From positions 1 to 64,000 of the forward strand of contig JBEKYM010000011.1 of the NCBI GenBank assembly GCA_049510975.1: a stretch of DNA of 64,000 bases. Direction: 5' to 3'. Positions 48,305 to 56,834 of this stretch are shown piece by piece. Within the stretch, counting starts at the first letter, position 1; each line of letters opens with the position of its first letter. The translations under genes were made by a program, and so were the position numbers. The notes beneath the pieces were generated by a model. It was not told where the DNA came from, did not search any database, and saw only the letters and a list, made by a program, of their open reading frames with translations. The DNA is from JAKACA01 sp049510975. Its GTDB lineage: Bacteria; Actinomycetota; Acidimicrobiia; Acidimicrobiales; Bog-793.

Positions 48305-48810
48305 GGCACCCCCCGGGACGGCGATCCGGACCCCGAGGCGCCACCGCCCGGCTGCGCCGCCTTGAGCCAAGCGGGGCTGTGGAGCCCGTCCACGAGCGGC
48401 GGCGGCGCGACCATGACCGGAAGTGCGCAGAGGCGGACCAGGCGCTCGCGCACCGCACGGCCACTCAGGCGGTCGAAGCCGCGGAGGCGCCGTGATCCGA
48501 GGATGACGGCGTCGCAGCCACAGACTTCCGCCTCGAGGGCGATCCGCTTGGGAACGTATTCGGTCAGCACGGATCCGGCTCTGCCGTCGGCACCGACGCC
48601 GGCGAGCCGGAGTGCGAAGACCGCTTCGTCCACGACGAGCCGCGACTCAGCCGGCGTCTCGAGCGCGAGGACCCGACCGTGCCGCGACAGCTCGCGCAGA
48701 TGCAGCACCCAGACGTCGGCGCCGACGGCGCCCGCCAGGCCGATCGCGAAGTCGACGGCAGTCTGACCCGACTCGAAGGCGTCGACGGCGAGTAACAGTC
48801 GCTTCCACAT
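48301..48810 (-). CDS. Universal stress protein family
   Basis: 169 residues of UspA fold: WKRLLLAVDAFESGQTAVDFAIGLA at the N-terminus and CDAVILGSRRLRGFDRLSGRAVRERLV with the G-x2-G-x9-G-type nucleotide loop in degenerate form (GSRRLRGFDRLSGRAV). The C-terminal ~35 residues are a Gly/Ser/Pro tail. GGAGG lies before the ATG. It converges with the hydrogenase operon with overlapping stop codons. In mycobacteria Usp and hydrogenase genes are often co-induced by low oxygen; here that is inference. Confidence 0.85.
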   Translation of the reverse strand: MWKRLLLAVDAFESGQTAVDFAIGLAGAVGADVWVLHLRELSRHGRVLALETPAESRLVVDEAVFALRLAGVGADGRAGSVLTEYVPKRIALEAEVCGCDAVILGSRRLRGFDRLSGRAVRERLVRLCALPVMVAPPPLVDGLHSPAWLKAAQPGGGASGSGSPSRGVP

Positions 48811-48893
48811 ACTCCACCTCCGTGCCCTCCCATTGTGCCCTGCGCTTGCCGGAATTCGGCGTCGGACCGGCCGCGCGCCTGAGCGCACCGTCC

Positions 48894-48899
48894 TACCGT
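48894..48899 (+). promoter_or_regulatory. Leaderless -10 box (TACCGT) for MFS gene
   Basis: TACCGT, a six-base spacer GGACTG, then GTG 48906; no ribosome binding site. It helps decide the start, since the frame is open to 48612. Confidence 0.55.
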
Positions 48900-48905
48900 G
48901 GACTG

Positions 48906-50414
48906 GTGCCCGGGACCCCAGTGCGCACCGACGCGGCTCGTGCCTCGCGCGCACGGCGTATCGGCATCCTGCTCATCTGCTGCATGAGCCTGTTCATCGT
49001 CGGTCTCGACAACACGATCGTGAACGTCGCCCTCCCGTCGATCTCGAGAGATCTGCACGCCACCCTGTCCGGCCTGCAATGGATCGTCGACGCGTACACG
49101 CTCGTGCTCGCCAGCCTGCTCATGTTGTCCGGTTCGATGGCCGATCGCTTCGGGCGGCGACGGGTCTTCCAGCTCGGCTTGGTGCTCTTCACCCTCGGGT
49201 CCCTCGCCTGCAGCCTCGCACCCAACCTGGCCTCGCTCGTCGCCTTTCGGATGATGCAGGCTGTCGGCGGGTCGATGCTCAATCCTGTGGCGATGTCGAT
49301 CATCCGCAACACCTTCGAGGACCCTCGCGAGCGTGCGCAGGCGATCGGAGTTTGGGGCGCTGTCGTGGGTGTGAGCATGGCGCTCGGGCCGGTGACCGGC
49401 GGTCTGCTCGTCGAAGCTGTCGGCTGGCGCTCGATCTTCTGGGTGAACATCCCGGTCGGCTTGGCGGCTGTCATCCTCACCGCCCTCTATGTGCCCGAGT
49501 CCAAAGCACTCGTCGCCCGGCGGCTGGACGCGGTCGGGGAGCTGCTCGTCATCGTCACGCTGGCGACGCTCACCTACGGCATCATCGAAGGCCCGCGGCG
49601 CGGCTGGACCTCGCCGGCGATTCTCACCCTCTTCTCGGTCGCTACGGCAAGCTTGGTCGCTCTCGTCGCCTACGAGACGAGAAGGCGAGAGCCCTTGATC
49701 GATATGCGCTTCTTCCGGAGCGCTCCGTTCTCAGGTGCGAGTGTCATCGCCGTAGCGGCGTTCGTCTGCCTGGCGGGTTTCTTGTTCTTGAACACGCTCT
49801 ATCTGCAAGACGTCCGGGGCCTCTCGTCGCTACAGGCTGGGCTCGACACGCTGCCGATGGCGGGCATGACCGTCCTGCTCTCACCGGTCTCGGGTCGCCT
49901 CGTCGGGCGGGTGGGTGCCCGCCCATCCCTCGTGGTCGGGGGCCTCGGCCTGGCCGGCGGAGGCTGGCTGCTCACCGATCTGTCTTCGACGACATCGTTC
50001 ACCCGCCTGTTCGTTGCCTACGTGGTCTTCGGCATTGGCTTTGGCGTGGTCAATGCGCCGATCACGGTTGCGGCTGTCTCGGGAATGCCGCCCAGCCAGG
50101 CCGGCGTGGCGAGCGCGGTGGCTTCGACGAGCCGCCAGGTCGGTCAGACGCTCGGCGTCGCCATCGTCGGCGCCACGGCTGCGGCTGCGCTCGCAGGTGG
50201 GCGCTTCGCTCAGGGCTTCGCTGTTGCCACCCACGCAGGCTGGTGGCTCGTCACCGGTTGCGGTGCCTTCGTGCTCGGTCTCGGCCTCTTGACGACGACA
50301 CCGTGGGCGCTCCGGACCGCTGAGCGCACGGCGGCCTGGGTCGCATCTCCGGAACCGGCGTCGTTGCGGAGAGCTCGGCGCGGCCAGTCGAGGCCGGCGC
50401 CGTTGGACGTCTAG
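48906..50414 (+). CDS. DHA2-type MFS drug transporter
   Basis: 502-residue, 14-helix EmrB/QacA-type antiporter: LDNTIVNVALPSISRDLHAT (motif D1), ADRFGRRRVFQLGL (motif A), and AVVGVSMALGPVTGGLLVE (motif C). No soluble C-terminal domain, unlike the homologue at 9301. Likely efflux of a lipophilic compound; substrate unknown. Leaderless GTG. It converges with the GGDEF gene with one base between stops. Confidence 0.9.
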   Translation: MPGTPVRTDAARASRARRIGILLICCMSLFIVGLDNTIVNVALPSISRDLHATLSGLQWIVDAYTLVLASLLMLSGSMADRFGRRRVFQLGLVLFTLGSLACSLAPNLASLVAFRMMQAVGGSMLNPVAMSIIRNTFEDPRERAQAIGVWGAVVGVSMALGPVTGGLLVEAVGWRSIFWVNIPVGLAAVILTALYVPESKALVARRLDAVGELLVIVTLATLTYGIIEGPRRGWTSPAILTLFSVATASLVALVAYETRRREPLIDMRFFRSAPFSGASVIAVAAFVCLAGFLFLNTLYLQDVRGLSSLQAGLDTLPMAGMTVLLSPVSGRLVGRVGARPSLVVGGLGLAGGGWLLTDLSSTTSFTRLFVAYVVFGIGFGVVNAPITVAAVSGMPPSQAGVASAVASTSRQVGQTLGVAIVGATAAAALAGGRFAQGFAVATHAGWWLVTGCGAFVLGLGLLTTTPWALRTAERTAAWVASPEPASLRRARRGQSRPAPLDV

Positions 50415-50415
50415 C

Positions 50416-52119
50416 TCAAGCGTCCTGCCCGTCGGACGGGGCCAGGCGGCGGGACGAGTGGGCGACGATCCGCCGCCCACCAGCGGCCTTGGCCTCGTAG
50501 AGGGCGGCGTCGGCCTGGGCGATGAGCTCATGGATCGAGGAGAGGTCACCGGCCGCCAAACCGATGCTGAGCGAGACATCCAGGCCGGCGGCCAGCGCGT
50601 CCCAATCCTGCTGGCCGACGGTGTCCATCACCGTCTCCGCCCGCAGGCGCGCCACCTCCAGGTCGGCGGCGGCGAGCACGACGGCGAACTCGTCGCCTCC
50701 GAGGCGAACGGCGCAGTCGGCCTGGCGGACGCTGGCCTCGAGAACGCGGGCGACCGTGATGAGGACGGCGTCGCCGGTAGCGTGCCCGAACCGGTCGTTG
50801 ACGCCCTTGAAATCGTCGAGGTCGGCGACGAGGAGGACGATGCGCTCGATGCGCTGGTGCTCGACGGCCACCAGATACCGCTCGAAACCGCGGCGGTTGG
50901 AGAGCCCGGTGAGGTCGTCGAGGTGTGCGTGACGCGTGAGCAGGTCGTGCTCCTGCTTGAGTCGCTCCGCCTGCAGCCGGGAGTGCATCGACCCGAGTGC
51001 GGCCACGCGGTTGGCGGAACGCCGGTCGAGCTGGCGAAGGCCGTAGCGAAGGCCGCCCGCCCGCCCTTCCTCGGCCTCGATGCCGGCGGCGACCGACAGG
51101 GCGAGGTCGTAGGTATCGGGTGATCCGTGCGGGTCGATGTTGGAGACGGCTGCCTCGGCTGAGCGCATCGCCGCCGGCAGGTTGCCGGCGATGCGCTCGT
51201 TGATGGCGATCGCCAGGTGGAGGTGACCGATCGGCCAGGCGCGCGGGTGCTCCTCGGGCGCCAGCTGGGCGAGGAGGTCGCCGGCGGGTCCGGCCGTGTC
51301 GTGCCCGGCGATCGCACCGAGGAGGAGCTCGAAGGCGCGCAGCTCCGATCGCCACTGGTCGGGAATGTCGATATTGGTCGCGGTCGTCATCACGTCCGCC
51401 AACGTCCGCCAGCGCTCGGCGACGCCTGCCGTGTCCCGGAGCTGGAACAGGGCACAGGCCCAGTCGACTTGCATCTCCGCCCGGTTGTAGACGATCGCGG
51501 GCAGCACGAGCTGCAGCCACGCAGGCGAGTCGTCCGGCGCCAGCGCCAGCGCGATGGCGAACTGCTCGTCGCCGAGCTCCCACAGCCATCGATCGCAGTA
51601 CGCCTGCGCGCACTCGTTGTGAGCCGTCATTCGGTCGAGAGCGTTACCTCCGCCAGCCTCCAGCAGGACGGTCGCCCGGGCGAGGTCGGCCTCGGCATCG
51701 ACGCCGGCGAACTCGGTGGCGCCGCTCGTATCGGCGCTCGAGCGCATGGCGAGGGCGATGGCGGCCATCGCATCGTCGCCGTCCGCCTCGGCTTGCGCCA
51801 GGAGGCGGTTGATGGCCGGGAGCGTCCGCTCGTAATCGGTCGTCGTGGCAGCCACGGCCGAGGCGAAGAGGCCGGCTCGGAACACTTCGGCCCAGCCGCG
51901 CGAGCGTCCGGTCTCGAGCAGGCGGACGATGGCCTCGGCAGCCCCCGGAACTGCGGCCTGCACGTCGAGGGCGAGCCGAAAGGCCTCGATTCGGAGGTCC
52001 TCGCGCTCAGGCAGCACCGGAGGAGGTCCGTTTCCGGGATCCAATACCACCAACCCTCCTCGCGCAACGCCGGCATGCCCGATCGGCAAGGAGCAGCCCC
52101 AGTCGCTCCTCGCATCCAT
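50416..52119 (-). CDS. Diguanylate cyclase (GGDEF) with helical-repeat N-terminus
   Basis: 567 residues. About 40-395 is a helical, TPR-like repeat region (e.g. WELGDEQFAIALALAPDD), then a short coiled coil and a GGDEF domain (~405-555): HLDDLTGLSNRRGFERYL, LLVADLDDFKGVNDRFGHAT, RLGGDEFAVVLAAA (active-site GGDEF near residue 472), and VSLSIGLAAG. An RxxD inhibitory site is not evident five residues before GGDEF. Cytoplasmic, makes c-di-GMP; opposes the REC-EAL protein at 25196. ATG 52119 lacks a good ribosome binding site. Confidence 0.92.
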   Translation of the reverse strand: MDARSDWGCSLPIGHAGVARGGLVVLDPGNGPPPVLPEREDLRIEAFRLALDVQAAVPGAAEAIVRLLETGRSRGWAEVFRAGLFASAVAATTTDYERTLPAINRLLAQAEADGDDAMAAIALAMRSSADTSGATEFAGVDAEADLARATVLLEAGGGNALDRMTAHNECAQAYCDRWLWELGDEQFAIALALAPDDSPAWLQLVLPAIVYNRAEMQVDWACALFQLRDTAGVAERWRTLADVMTTATNIDIPDQWRSELRAFELLLGAIAGHDTAGPAGDLLAQLAPEEHPRAWPIGHLHLAIAINERIAGNLPAAMRSAEAAVSNIDPHGSPDTYDLALSVAAGIEAEEGRAGGLRYGLRQLDRRSANRVAALGSMHSRLQAERLKQEHDLLTRHAHLDDLTGLSNRRGFERYLVAVEHQRIERIVLLVADLDDFKGVNDRFGHATGDAVLITVARVLEASVRQADCAVRLGGDEFAVVLAAADLEVARLRAETVMDTVGQQDWDALAAGLDVSLSIGLAAGDLSSIHELIAQADAALYEAKAAGGRRIVAHSSRRLAPSDGQDA

Positions 52120-52152
52120 TGTCCCACGCAGTGTCAGTATTGCTGCCTCTTT

Positions 52153-52626
52153 TCAGGAGGCGTGCGAGGCGTGTCCTTCGTGTTTGTCATGACAGGGCAC
52201 GAGGACGACGGGAACGTGCGACAGCTGGGCGCAACGCTGGCTGACGGAGCCGAGCATCCAGCGCCGCAGTCCCGTGAGTCCCTTCGTGCCCACCACGAGC
52301 AGCCGTGCCGAAGCGCTGTGCTCGACGAGGGTCTCGGTCGGATCGCCCGCCACGACGTGCTGGACGACATGCACGGCACCGGCGTCTTCTTCGGCCACGG
52401 CTTGGTGCACGCGCTCGGCCAGCATCTCTTTCAGGCGAGCGACACCTTCACGGCCGGCGCCGAACAACGACGGCGGACCGAGGATGCTCCACGGGTCCGA
52501 CCACACGAGGAGGGCTTCCAGCTCGTCGCCGCTCGAGAGCGCTTCCATGAGGGCCCATCGCAACGCCAGCAGTGAGCACGGCGAGCCGTCGACACCGACC
52601 ACGATCCGATTCGAGGACTCGCCCAC
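52153..52626 (-). CDS. Universal stress protein family
   Basis: 157-residue UspA protein with a good nucleotide-binding loop, LLVVGTKGLTGLRRWMLGSVSQRC (G-x2-G-x9-G-S), so ATP binding is likely, and N-terminal NRIVVGVDGSPCSLLALRWAL. GTG start with GGAGG 5 bases upstream. 33 bases upstream of the GGDEF gene on the same strand; the two may be co-transcribed. The 110 bases before it hold nothing I recognise. Confidence 0.92.
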   Translation of the reverse strand: MGESSNRIVVGVDGSPCSLLALRWALMEALSSGDELEALLVWSDPWSILGPPSLFGAGREGVARLKEMLAERVHQAVAEEDAGAVHVVQHVVAGDPTETLVEHSASARLLVVGTKGLTGLRRWMLGSVSQRCAQLSHVPVVLVPCHDKHEGHASHAS

Positions 52627-52736
52627 GACCGCCTCCTTCTGATGCTGCTGTCTTCACGATCCGCCCCCAGTCACCCCTGCGATAGAGGAGAAGGTCATCA
52701 TGACGCCGTCGTGACTGCGGACCAGAGACCACGACG

Positions 52737-53558
52737 TCAGTACACCCAGACCTCCGTGCCGATCGGCATGAGGTCGTCCGCCCAGATCCAGTCGATCGCC
52801 TCGTTGCTCACGCGGACGCAGCCATGCGATACCGGGTAGGCCGGCACGTAGGAATCGCCGTGAATGGCGAAGCCGCCGGAGAAGTACTTCGGGCGCCACA
52901 GCTGCCCGAGCGAGTCGGTCACGAGCCCGTCGACCTGGCGATAGACGTGAAAGATGCCCACAGGCGTGTTGGCAACGGCCGTCACTCCGCCATCGACGTA
53001 GGTGTACCCGCCACCGGTCGAGGTGTTCAGGATCGCCGAGACCTTGCCGTTGTCGACGATCATGATGAGGTCGTCCGAAAGATCCACTTCGACGACATCG
53101 CCAATTGTGCTGCGCGGGGTCGGGACGACCCCACGGGTGAGTGCCGCCTGTGTCATCGGGCCTACGATCCCGTCCCGCCCGATGCCGGCGGCCTTCTGCA
53201 GCGCGTAGACGGCTTGCTGAGTGCTGTCGCCGAACTGCCCGTTGACTTCCCCGAGCCAGTAGCCGAGCGAGCTGAGCCGCCGCTGCAGAGCCAGGACTCT
53301 CGGACCGCTGTCGCCGAGGACGAGCGCTGGCGGGCCGGGCGTCGTCGTCGTCGTAGTCGTCGGCAGCACTGCCGTGGTGCTCGTCGTGGTGCTCGAATTG
53401 AGTGAGACCGCCGTCGTCGAGCTCCCCGAGGCCCGCGTGGTGATGGGCGGTATGCCGGCCAGTCCACCGCAGCCCGCCAGAGAGGCGCTCGCCAGCAGCG
53501 CCATTGCCAGTGGCACCCCTTTGACGATCCACCTACGGCAAAGCAGCCCAACTGCCAT
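52737..53558 (-). CDS. L,D-transpeptidase lipoprotein with peptidoglycan-binding domain
   Basis: 273 residues. A lipobox (LLASASLAGC) near residue 30 marks a lipoprotein signal; a Thr/Ser-rich linker (TTTSTTAVLPTTTTTTT) spans the wall; a PG_binding_1 domain (~85-145; LGDSGPRVLALQRRLSSLGY) precedes a YkuD catalytic domain (~155-273) with IHGDSYVPAYPVSHGCVRVS (catalytic His and Cys near 244-246). It forms 3-3 cross-links or anchors proteins in peptidoglycan at the cell surface. ATG 53558 places the positively charged n-region correctly; the frame opens to 53582. Confidence 0.93.
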   Translation of the reverse strand: MAVGLLCRRWIVKGVPLAMALLASASLAGCGGLAGIPPITTRASGSSTTAVSLNSSTTTSTTAVLPTTTTTTTPGPPALVLGDSGPRVLALQRRLSSLGYWLGEVNGQFGDSTQQAVYALQKAAGIGRDGIVGPMTQAALTRGVVPTPRSTIGDVVEVDLSDDLIMIVDNGKVSAILNTSTGGGYTYVDGGVTAVANTPVGIFHVYRQVDGLVTDSLGQLWRPKYFSGGFAIHGDSYVPAYPVSHGCVRVSNEAIDWIWADDLMPIGTEVWVY

Positions 53559-53674
53559 GAAGACAGTTTCCGCCGCTGCCAACCGGCCGACCAGGGCAAA
53601 AGGGCCTCACTGTGCGGGCGGCGAGAGCGGTTCGCGCGGGTGTCGGTATCACTCGAGCGGACCCGTTGAGAAGC

Positions 53675-53935
53675 CTAGAAGTACCGCTCGTCCTCGTTGC
53701 CGAAGCTGCGAAACGCGATCAGGGTCCGCAACCCCGTGATCCCCTCCAGGACGGCGATCCGCTTGGTGACGACGTCGGCGAGATCCTCGTGGTTGACGAC
53801 GCGCACGATCACGACGAAGTCCTCGTCGCCGGCGACCGAATAGGCGGCAGCGACGCCTGCGACATCGGCGAGCTCGCGTCCGAGCGTTGCCAGACGAGCC
53901 GGTGCGGCATTCACGAGGACAACGGCTTCGACCAT
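53675..53935 (-). CDS. Lrp/AsnC-type ligand-binding (RAM) domain protein
   Basis: 86 residues forming only the C-terminal alpha-beta sandwich of Lrp/AsnC regulators: MVEAVVLVNAAPARLATLGREL, VYSVAGDEDFVVIVRVVNHEDL and ITGLRTLIAFRSF. There is no DNA-binding domain. Stand-alone RAM proteins bind amino acids or act as partners of full-length regulators. Leaderless ATG (TACAGT six bases before). 116 bases separate it from the downstream transpeptidase gene on the same strand. Confidence 0.88.
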   Translation of the reverse strand: MVEAVVLVNAAPARLATLGRELADVAGVAAAYSVAGDEDFVVIVRVVNHEDLADVVTKRIAVLEGITGLRTLIAFRSFGNEDERYF

Positions 53936-53941
53936 AGGGCC

Positions 53942-53947
53942 ACTGTA
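53942..53947 (-). promoter_or_regulatory. Leaderless -10 box (TACAGT) for AsnC-domain gene
   Basis: On the minus strand TACAGT, six bases, then ATG 53935; no ribosome binding site. Confidence 0.6.
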
Positions 53948-54038
53948 GATCTGGCGGCCGGCAGGAACTCGCTACTGCCTCGAAATAGGGCACAACGCCT
54001 CTAGAGAAGACGCGATCGCGCGCGGCAACCTAGTATCT

Positions 54039-54079
54039 GGACGATCTGCCGATGAGGGAACCCTCCGGGATTCTCGTCC
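54039..54079 (+). promoter_or_regulatory. Extended hairpin leader of the NCS1 permease gene
   Basis: GGACGA (54039-54044) pairs with TCGTCC (54074-54079); inside, CCG (54049-54051) pairs with CGG (54066-54068) and GAGG with CCTC around the loop GAAC (54058-54061). The asymmetric internal loop is purine/pyrimidine mixed, as in ligand-binding RNAs. It ends 5 bases before AAGGAGG (54085-54091) and 18 before the ATG. Possible attenuator or riboswitch; I cannot assign it to a known class. Confidence 0.45.
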
Positions 54080-54097
54080 GACACAAGGAGGTCCGGG

Positions 54098-55612
54098 ATG
54101 TCTGAGGGCACGGGCGTTGTGACGGGTGGGTACGGCAGTGGACCGGCAGGTGGGGCACTAGGACTCGATGCGCCACCGTCGACAGAGGGCTATGAGGCCT
54201 TCAAGCTGGAGCAACGCGGGATCGAGCTGATCCCTGACTCCGACCGGAAGATGCGCCCCTCCGGTCTGTTCTGGATGTGGGCCGGTGCGATCTGGAACGT
54301 CGAGTTCCTCGTCTACGGGGCTCTCATGCTGTACTTCGGTCTCTCGTTCTGGCAGGCCGTGCTGGCGATCCTCGTCGGCAACCTCGCCTACGCATTCCTC
54401 GGGTGGGCGAGCATCCCTGGCCCGCAGACCGGTACCACCGCCTTCATGGTCAGCCGGGCTCCCTTCGGTCGCAACGGCAACCGCGCTCCTTCGCTGTTCA
54501 ACTGGCTCACCCAGGTCGGTTTCGAAGTCGAAGGCATCGTCCTCATCGTGCTCATCATCGAGGCGATGTTCTCGAGAGAAGGGACGACCCTCGACACGCT
54601 CGCCAAGGTCTTCGTCATCATCGCGGCCGTGGCGGTGCAGTTCATCGTGCCGTTCCTCGGCCACGCCACCATCATCAAGGTGCTGCGCTACCTCTCGTTC
54701 GTGTTCATCGTCGTCTTCGCCATCATGGCGATCCTGGTCGTGCCGCACGCCCACCTGAGCGCCATCCACCAGCACGCGTCGTGGTGGATCTGGACGACGG
54801 GACTCGTCCTCATCGTCTCAGCCGGAGGGCTCGGGTGGACCGAGAACGCTGCCGACTACTCGCGCTACCTCCCCCGGGACACCTCCAAGGCAAAGACCTT
54901 CTGGTCGGCTGCTCTTGGAGCCGCCATCCCGTCGATCCTGCTCGAGCTGCTCGGCGCGGCCGCCTACCTCATCAGCCCGAAGGCCATCGCCGTCACCGGG
55001 TTGCCCTCGTCATTCGACAGCTGGTTCTTCTGGCCGTTCTTGATCCTGGCGCTGCCGCAGCTGTTCGCCATCAACTCCATTGACATGTACTCCTCCGGGG
55101 TCACACTGCAGGCGATCGGGATCCCGCTCAAGCGGTGGGGCTGCGTCGTCGTCGACACGGTCATCTCCGGTGGGATCACGGCTCTGGTGATCTTCAAGGG
55201 CAACTTCTATACCGACCTCTCCGGCTTCCTCGACTACATCGTCGTGTGGCTGGGACCCTGGTTCGGGATTCTCATGGTCGACTACCTGCTCCGGCGGGGG
55301 CGTTACGACCTCGAGTCCTTGGCGGCCAAGAAGGGCGGCCTGTACTGGAGAGACGGCGGCTTCAACTGGAAGGCGCTCGTGTCGCTTGCGCTGGGAATGT
55401 TCGCAGCCATGATGTGGATCGACGCCGCCTTCTACGTGCCGAGCTACACCGGGCCGCTCTCCAATGCCACGCACGGGGGCGACTTCAGCTGGCTGTTCGG
55501 CATGATCGTTGCCGGAGTGGTGTACGCGCTGCTCTCGGTGTCGAGCGTCCGTCAAGAAGCGGCTTCGAGCTCCTCATTGCCGGAGTTGCCCATCAGCAAC
55601 GAACGCCTCTGA
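54098..55612 (+). CDS. NCS1 nucleobase/cytosine-purine permease family transporter
   Basis: 504-residue, 12-helix nucleobase:cation symporter-1 protein. Family segments are the cytoplasmic N-terminus ending RKMRPSGLFWMWAGAIWNVEFL, AFLGWASIPGPQTGTTAFMVSRAPFG, NWLTQVGFEVEGIVLIVLI, GGLGWTENAADYSRYLPRDT and AINSIDMYSSGVTLQAIG. It imports a base such as cytosine, a purine, hydantoin or allantoin; the exact substrate is not clear. Strong AAGGAGG 6 bases before the ATG. A hairpin leader precedes it and a hairpin follows it. Confidence 0.93.
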   Translation: MSEGTGVVTGGYGSGPAGGALGLDAPPSTEGYEAFKLEQRGIELIPDSDRKMRPSGLFWMWAGAIWNVEFLVYGALMLYFGLSFWQAVLAILVGNLAYAFLGWASIPGPQTGTTAFMVSRAPFGRNGNRAPSLFNWLTQVGFEVEGIVLIVLIIEAMFSREGTTLDTLAKVFVIIAAVAVQFIVPFLGHATIIKVLRYLSFVFIVVFAIMAILVVPHAHLSAIHQHASWWIWTTGLVLIVSAGGLGWTENAADYSRYLPRDTSKAKTFWSAALGAAIPSILLELLGAAAYLISPKAIAVTGLPSSFDSWFFWPFLILALPQLFAINSIDMYSSGVTLQAIGIPLKRWGCVVVDTVISGGITALVIFKGNFYTDLSGFLDYIVVWLGPWFGILMVDYLLRRGRYDLESLAAKKGGLYWRDGGFNWKALVSLALGMFAAMMWIDAAFYVPSYTGPLSNATHGGDFSWLFGMIVAGVVYALLSVSSVRQEAASSSSLPELPISNERL

Positions 55613-55664
55613 GCTCGCCCACCGACGCCGCACTTTCTGGCTTCTTGGCCGTCCCGTCAAGTGA

Positions 55665-55687
55665 CCGGCGAACCCTGTGATCGCCGG
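55665..55687. terminator. Hairpin between convergent NCS1 and PGK-like genes
   Basis: CCGGCGA / TCGCCGG, 7-bp perfect stem with a 9-base loop, in the 97-base gap; suitable for termination from both sides. Confidence 0.55.
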
Positions 55688-55709
55688 AACCTGATGGGGC
55701 GGCCAACGT

Positions 55710-56834
55710 TCAGGTCAGCGGGCTGTGGCGCAGCGCTGCCAGCGCCGGCAGGTCGCCGTCCTTCAACAGGGCCACGGCGCTCTCGGTGGCGCTGAGCCGG
55801 CCCGTTCCGGCCACGTCGTCGCCGAGCGCAGCGAAGAGGGCATCTCCACCGAGCACGACATGTCCCTCCGCAGGGAGGGCGGCTGCGACTGCCAGCGTTC
55901 CCACCGAGAATCGCGGGTCCTCGGCCCGCCCGAGCGCACCTGTCCACAGCACACTGCCGGCTCCTTGCAGCACCTCGGAGAAGCGGAGCCGCGTGACCGG
56001 CCCAATGTCGGAGACGAGTCCGTCGACCGGTTCGCCGGAGGCGGTAAGGGCAACGGTGCCGTCGGTCCGCTCCCAGATGAGGTCGGACGGAAGATGGATG
56101 TCGTGCTGGATCTCGCGGGCGAGCCCGAAACACGTCCGGCACTCCCGCAGCAGCTCGGTTTGAGCGCCGCTCGTCGCTGTGGCACCGATCGCATTGAGGA
56201 ACGGCAGCGCCATGGCACCGCCGACGAGGACGTCGTCGGCGCGCAGCACGAGTCCACGAAGGCCCGGGAGTCGCTCGAGGGATTGGTCGCTGCCGAAGAC
56301 GACGACGAATGGCCGGGGCACGTCAGCGAGGAAGGGTTCGAGGAGCTCGAGGTCGGCGGCCAGCCGCAGCCCGGCTGCGGACCGTAGGGCGCCGGGTGGC
56401 CCGACGAGAGAGGCAAGCGGCAGCCAGCTCCACTGGAAGGCTTCGTTGACGAAGAGCTCCTGCCCGTTCACGAGCTCGGCGACGAGGCCGGGATCGCCGG
56501 ATCGCTCCGCCTGCAATGGAAGGTTCGGCCGGAGCGCCACTCCCGGGCATCGGGTCTCGATTGCCTGGCGGATCCGGTCGAAGGACTCCGCATCCGGTGC
56601 CTGATCAAAGTCCCCCGAATGGCCGCACACGGTGACGCGAGCACCGTGATCGACCAGGTAGGTGAGCGTGGGCACGAGAACGTCGAGCCGTCGCCGGTGG
56701 GCGGGCCGATCAGGGTCGTATCGGCGGATGTCGAGATCACCGCGAACGAGGACGGCCCGTCCCGATACGTCGCCGAGATCCTCCAGTGTCGGCACCTGCA
56801 GAGGGCGTCCGGGAGCCTGTCGGGACGAGCTCAT
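55710..56834 (-). CDS. Divergent phosphoglycerate kinase paralogue
   Basis: 374 residues with the two-lobed PGK layout. Matches in order: AVLVRGDLDI (for RxDxNVP), VCGHSGDFDQAPDAES (for SHLGRP), QELFVNEAFQWSWLPLASLVG (for FVNDAFGxAHRAHAS), DDVLVGGAMALPFLNAIG (for LLIGGGMAYTFL), VSDIGPVTRLRFSEVLQGAGSVLWTGALG (well conserved C-lobe), and VVLGGDALFAAL (for GGGDSxAA). Missing are the nucleotide-site Lys of GGAKVSDK (FGSDQSLERL here), the Asn of WNGPMG (Thr here) and the Gly-rich HISTGGGASLE loop (SATESAVALL). It is probably not the glycolytic enzyme; it may be regulatory or act on another substrate. The ATG has no visible ribosome binding site. Confidence 0.8.
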   Translation of the reverse strand: MSSSRQAPGRPLQVPTLEDLGDVSGRAVLVRGDLDIRRYDPDRPAHRRRLDVLVPTLTYLVDHGARVTVCGHSGDFDQAPDAESFDRIRQAIETRCPGVALRPNLPLQAERSGDPGLVAELVNGQELFVNEAFQWSWLPLASLVGPPGALRSAAGLRLAADLELLEPFLADVPRPFVVVFGSDQSLERLPGLRGLVLRADDVLVGGAMALPFLNAIGATATSGAQTELLRECRTCFGLAREIQHDIHLPSDLIWERTDGTVALTASGEPVDGLVSDIGPVTRLRFSEVLQGAGSVLWTGALGRAEDPRFSVGTLAVAAALPAEGHVVLGGDALFAALGDDVAGTGRLSATESAVALLKDGDLPALAALRHSPLT

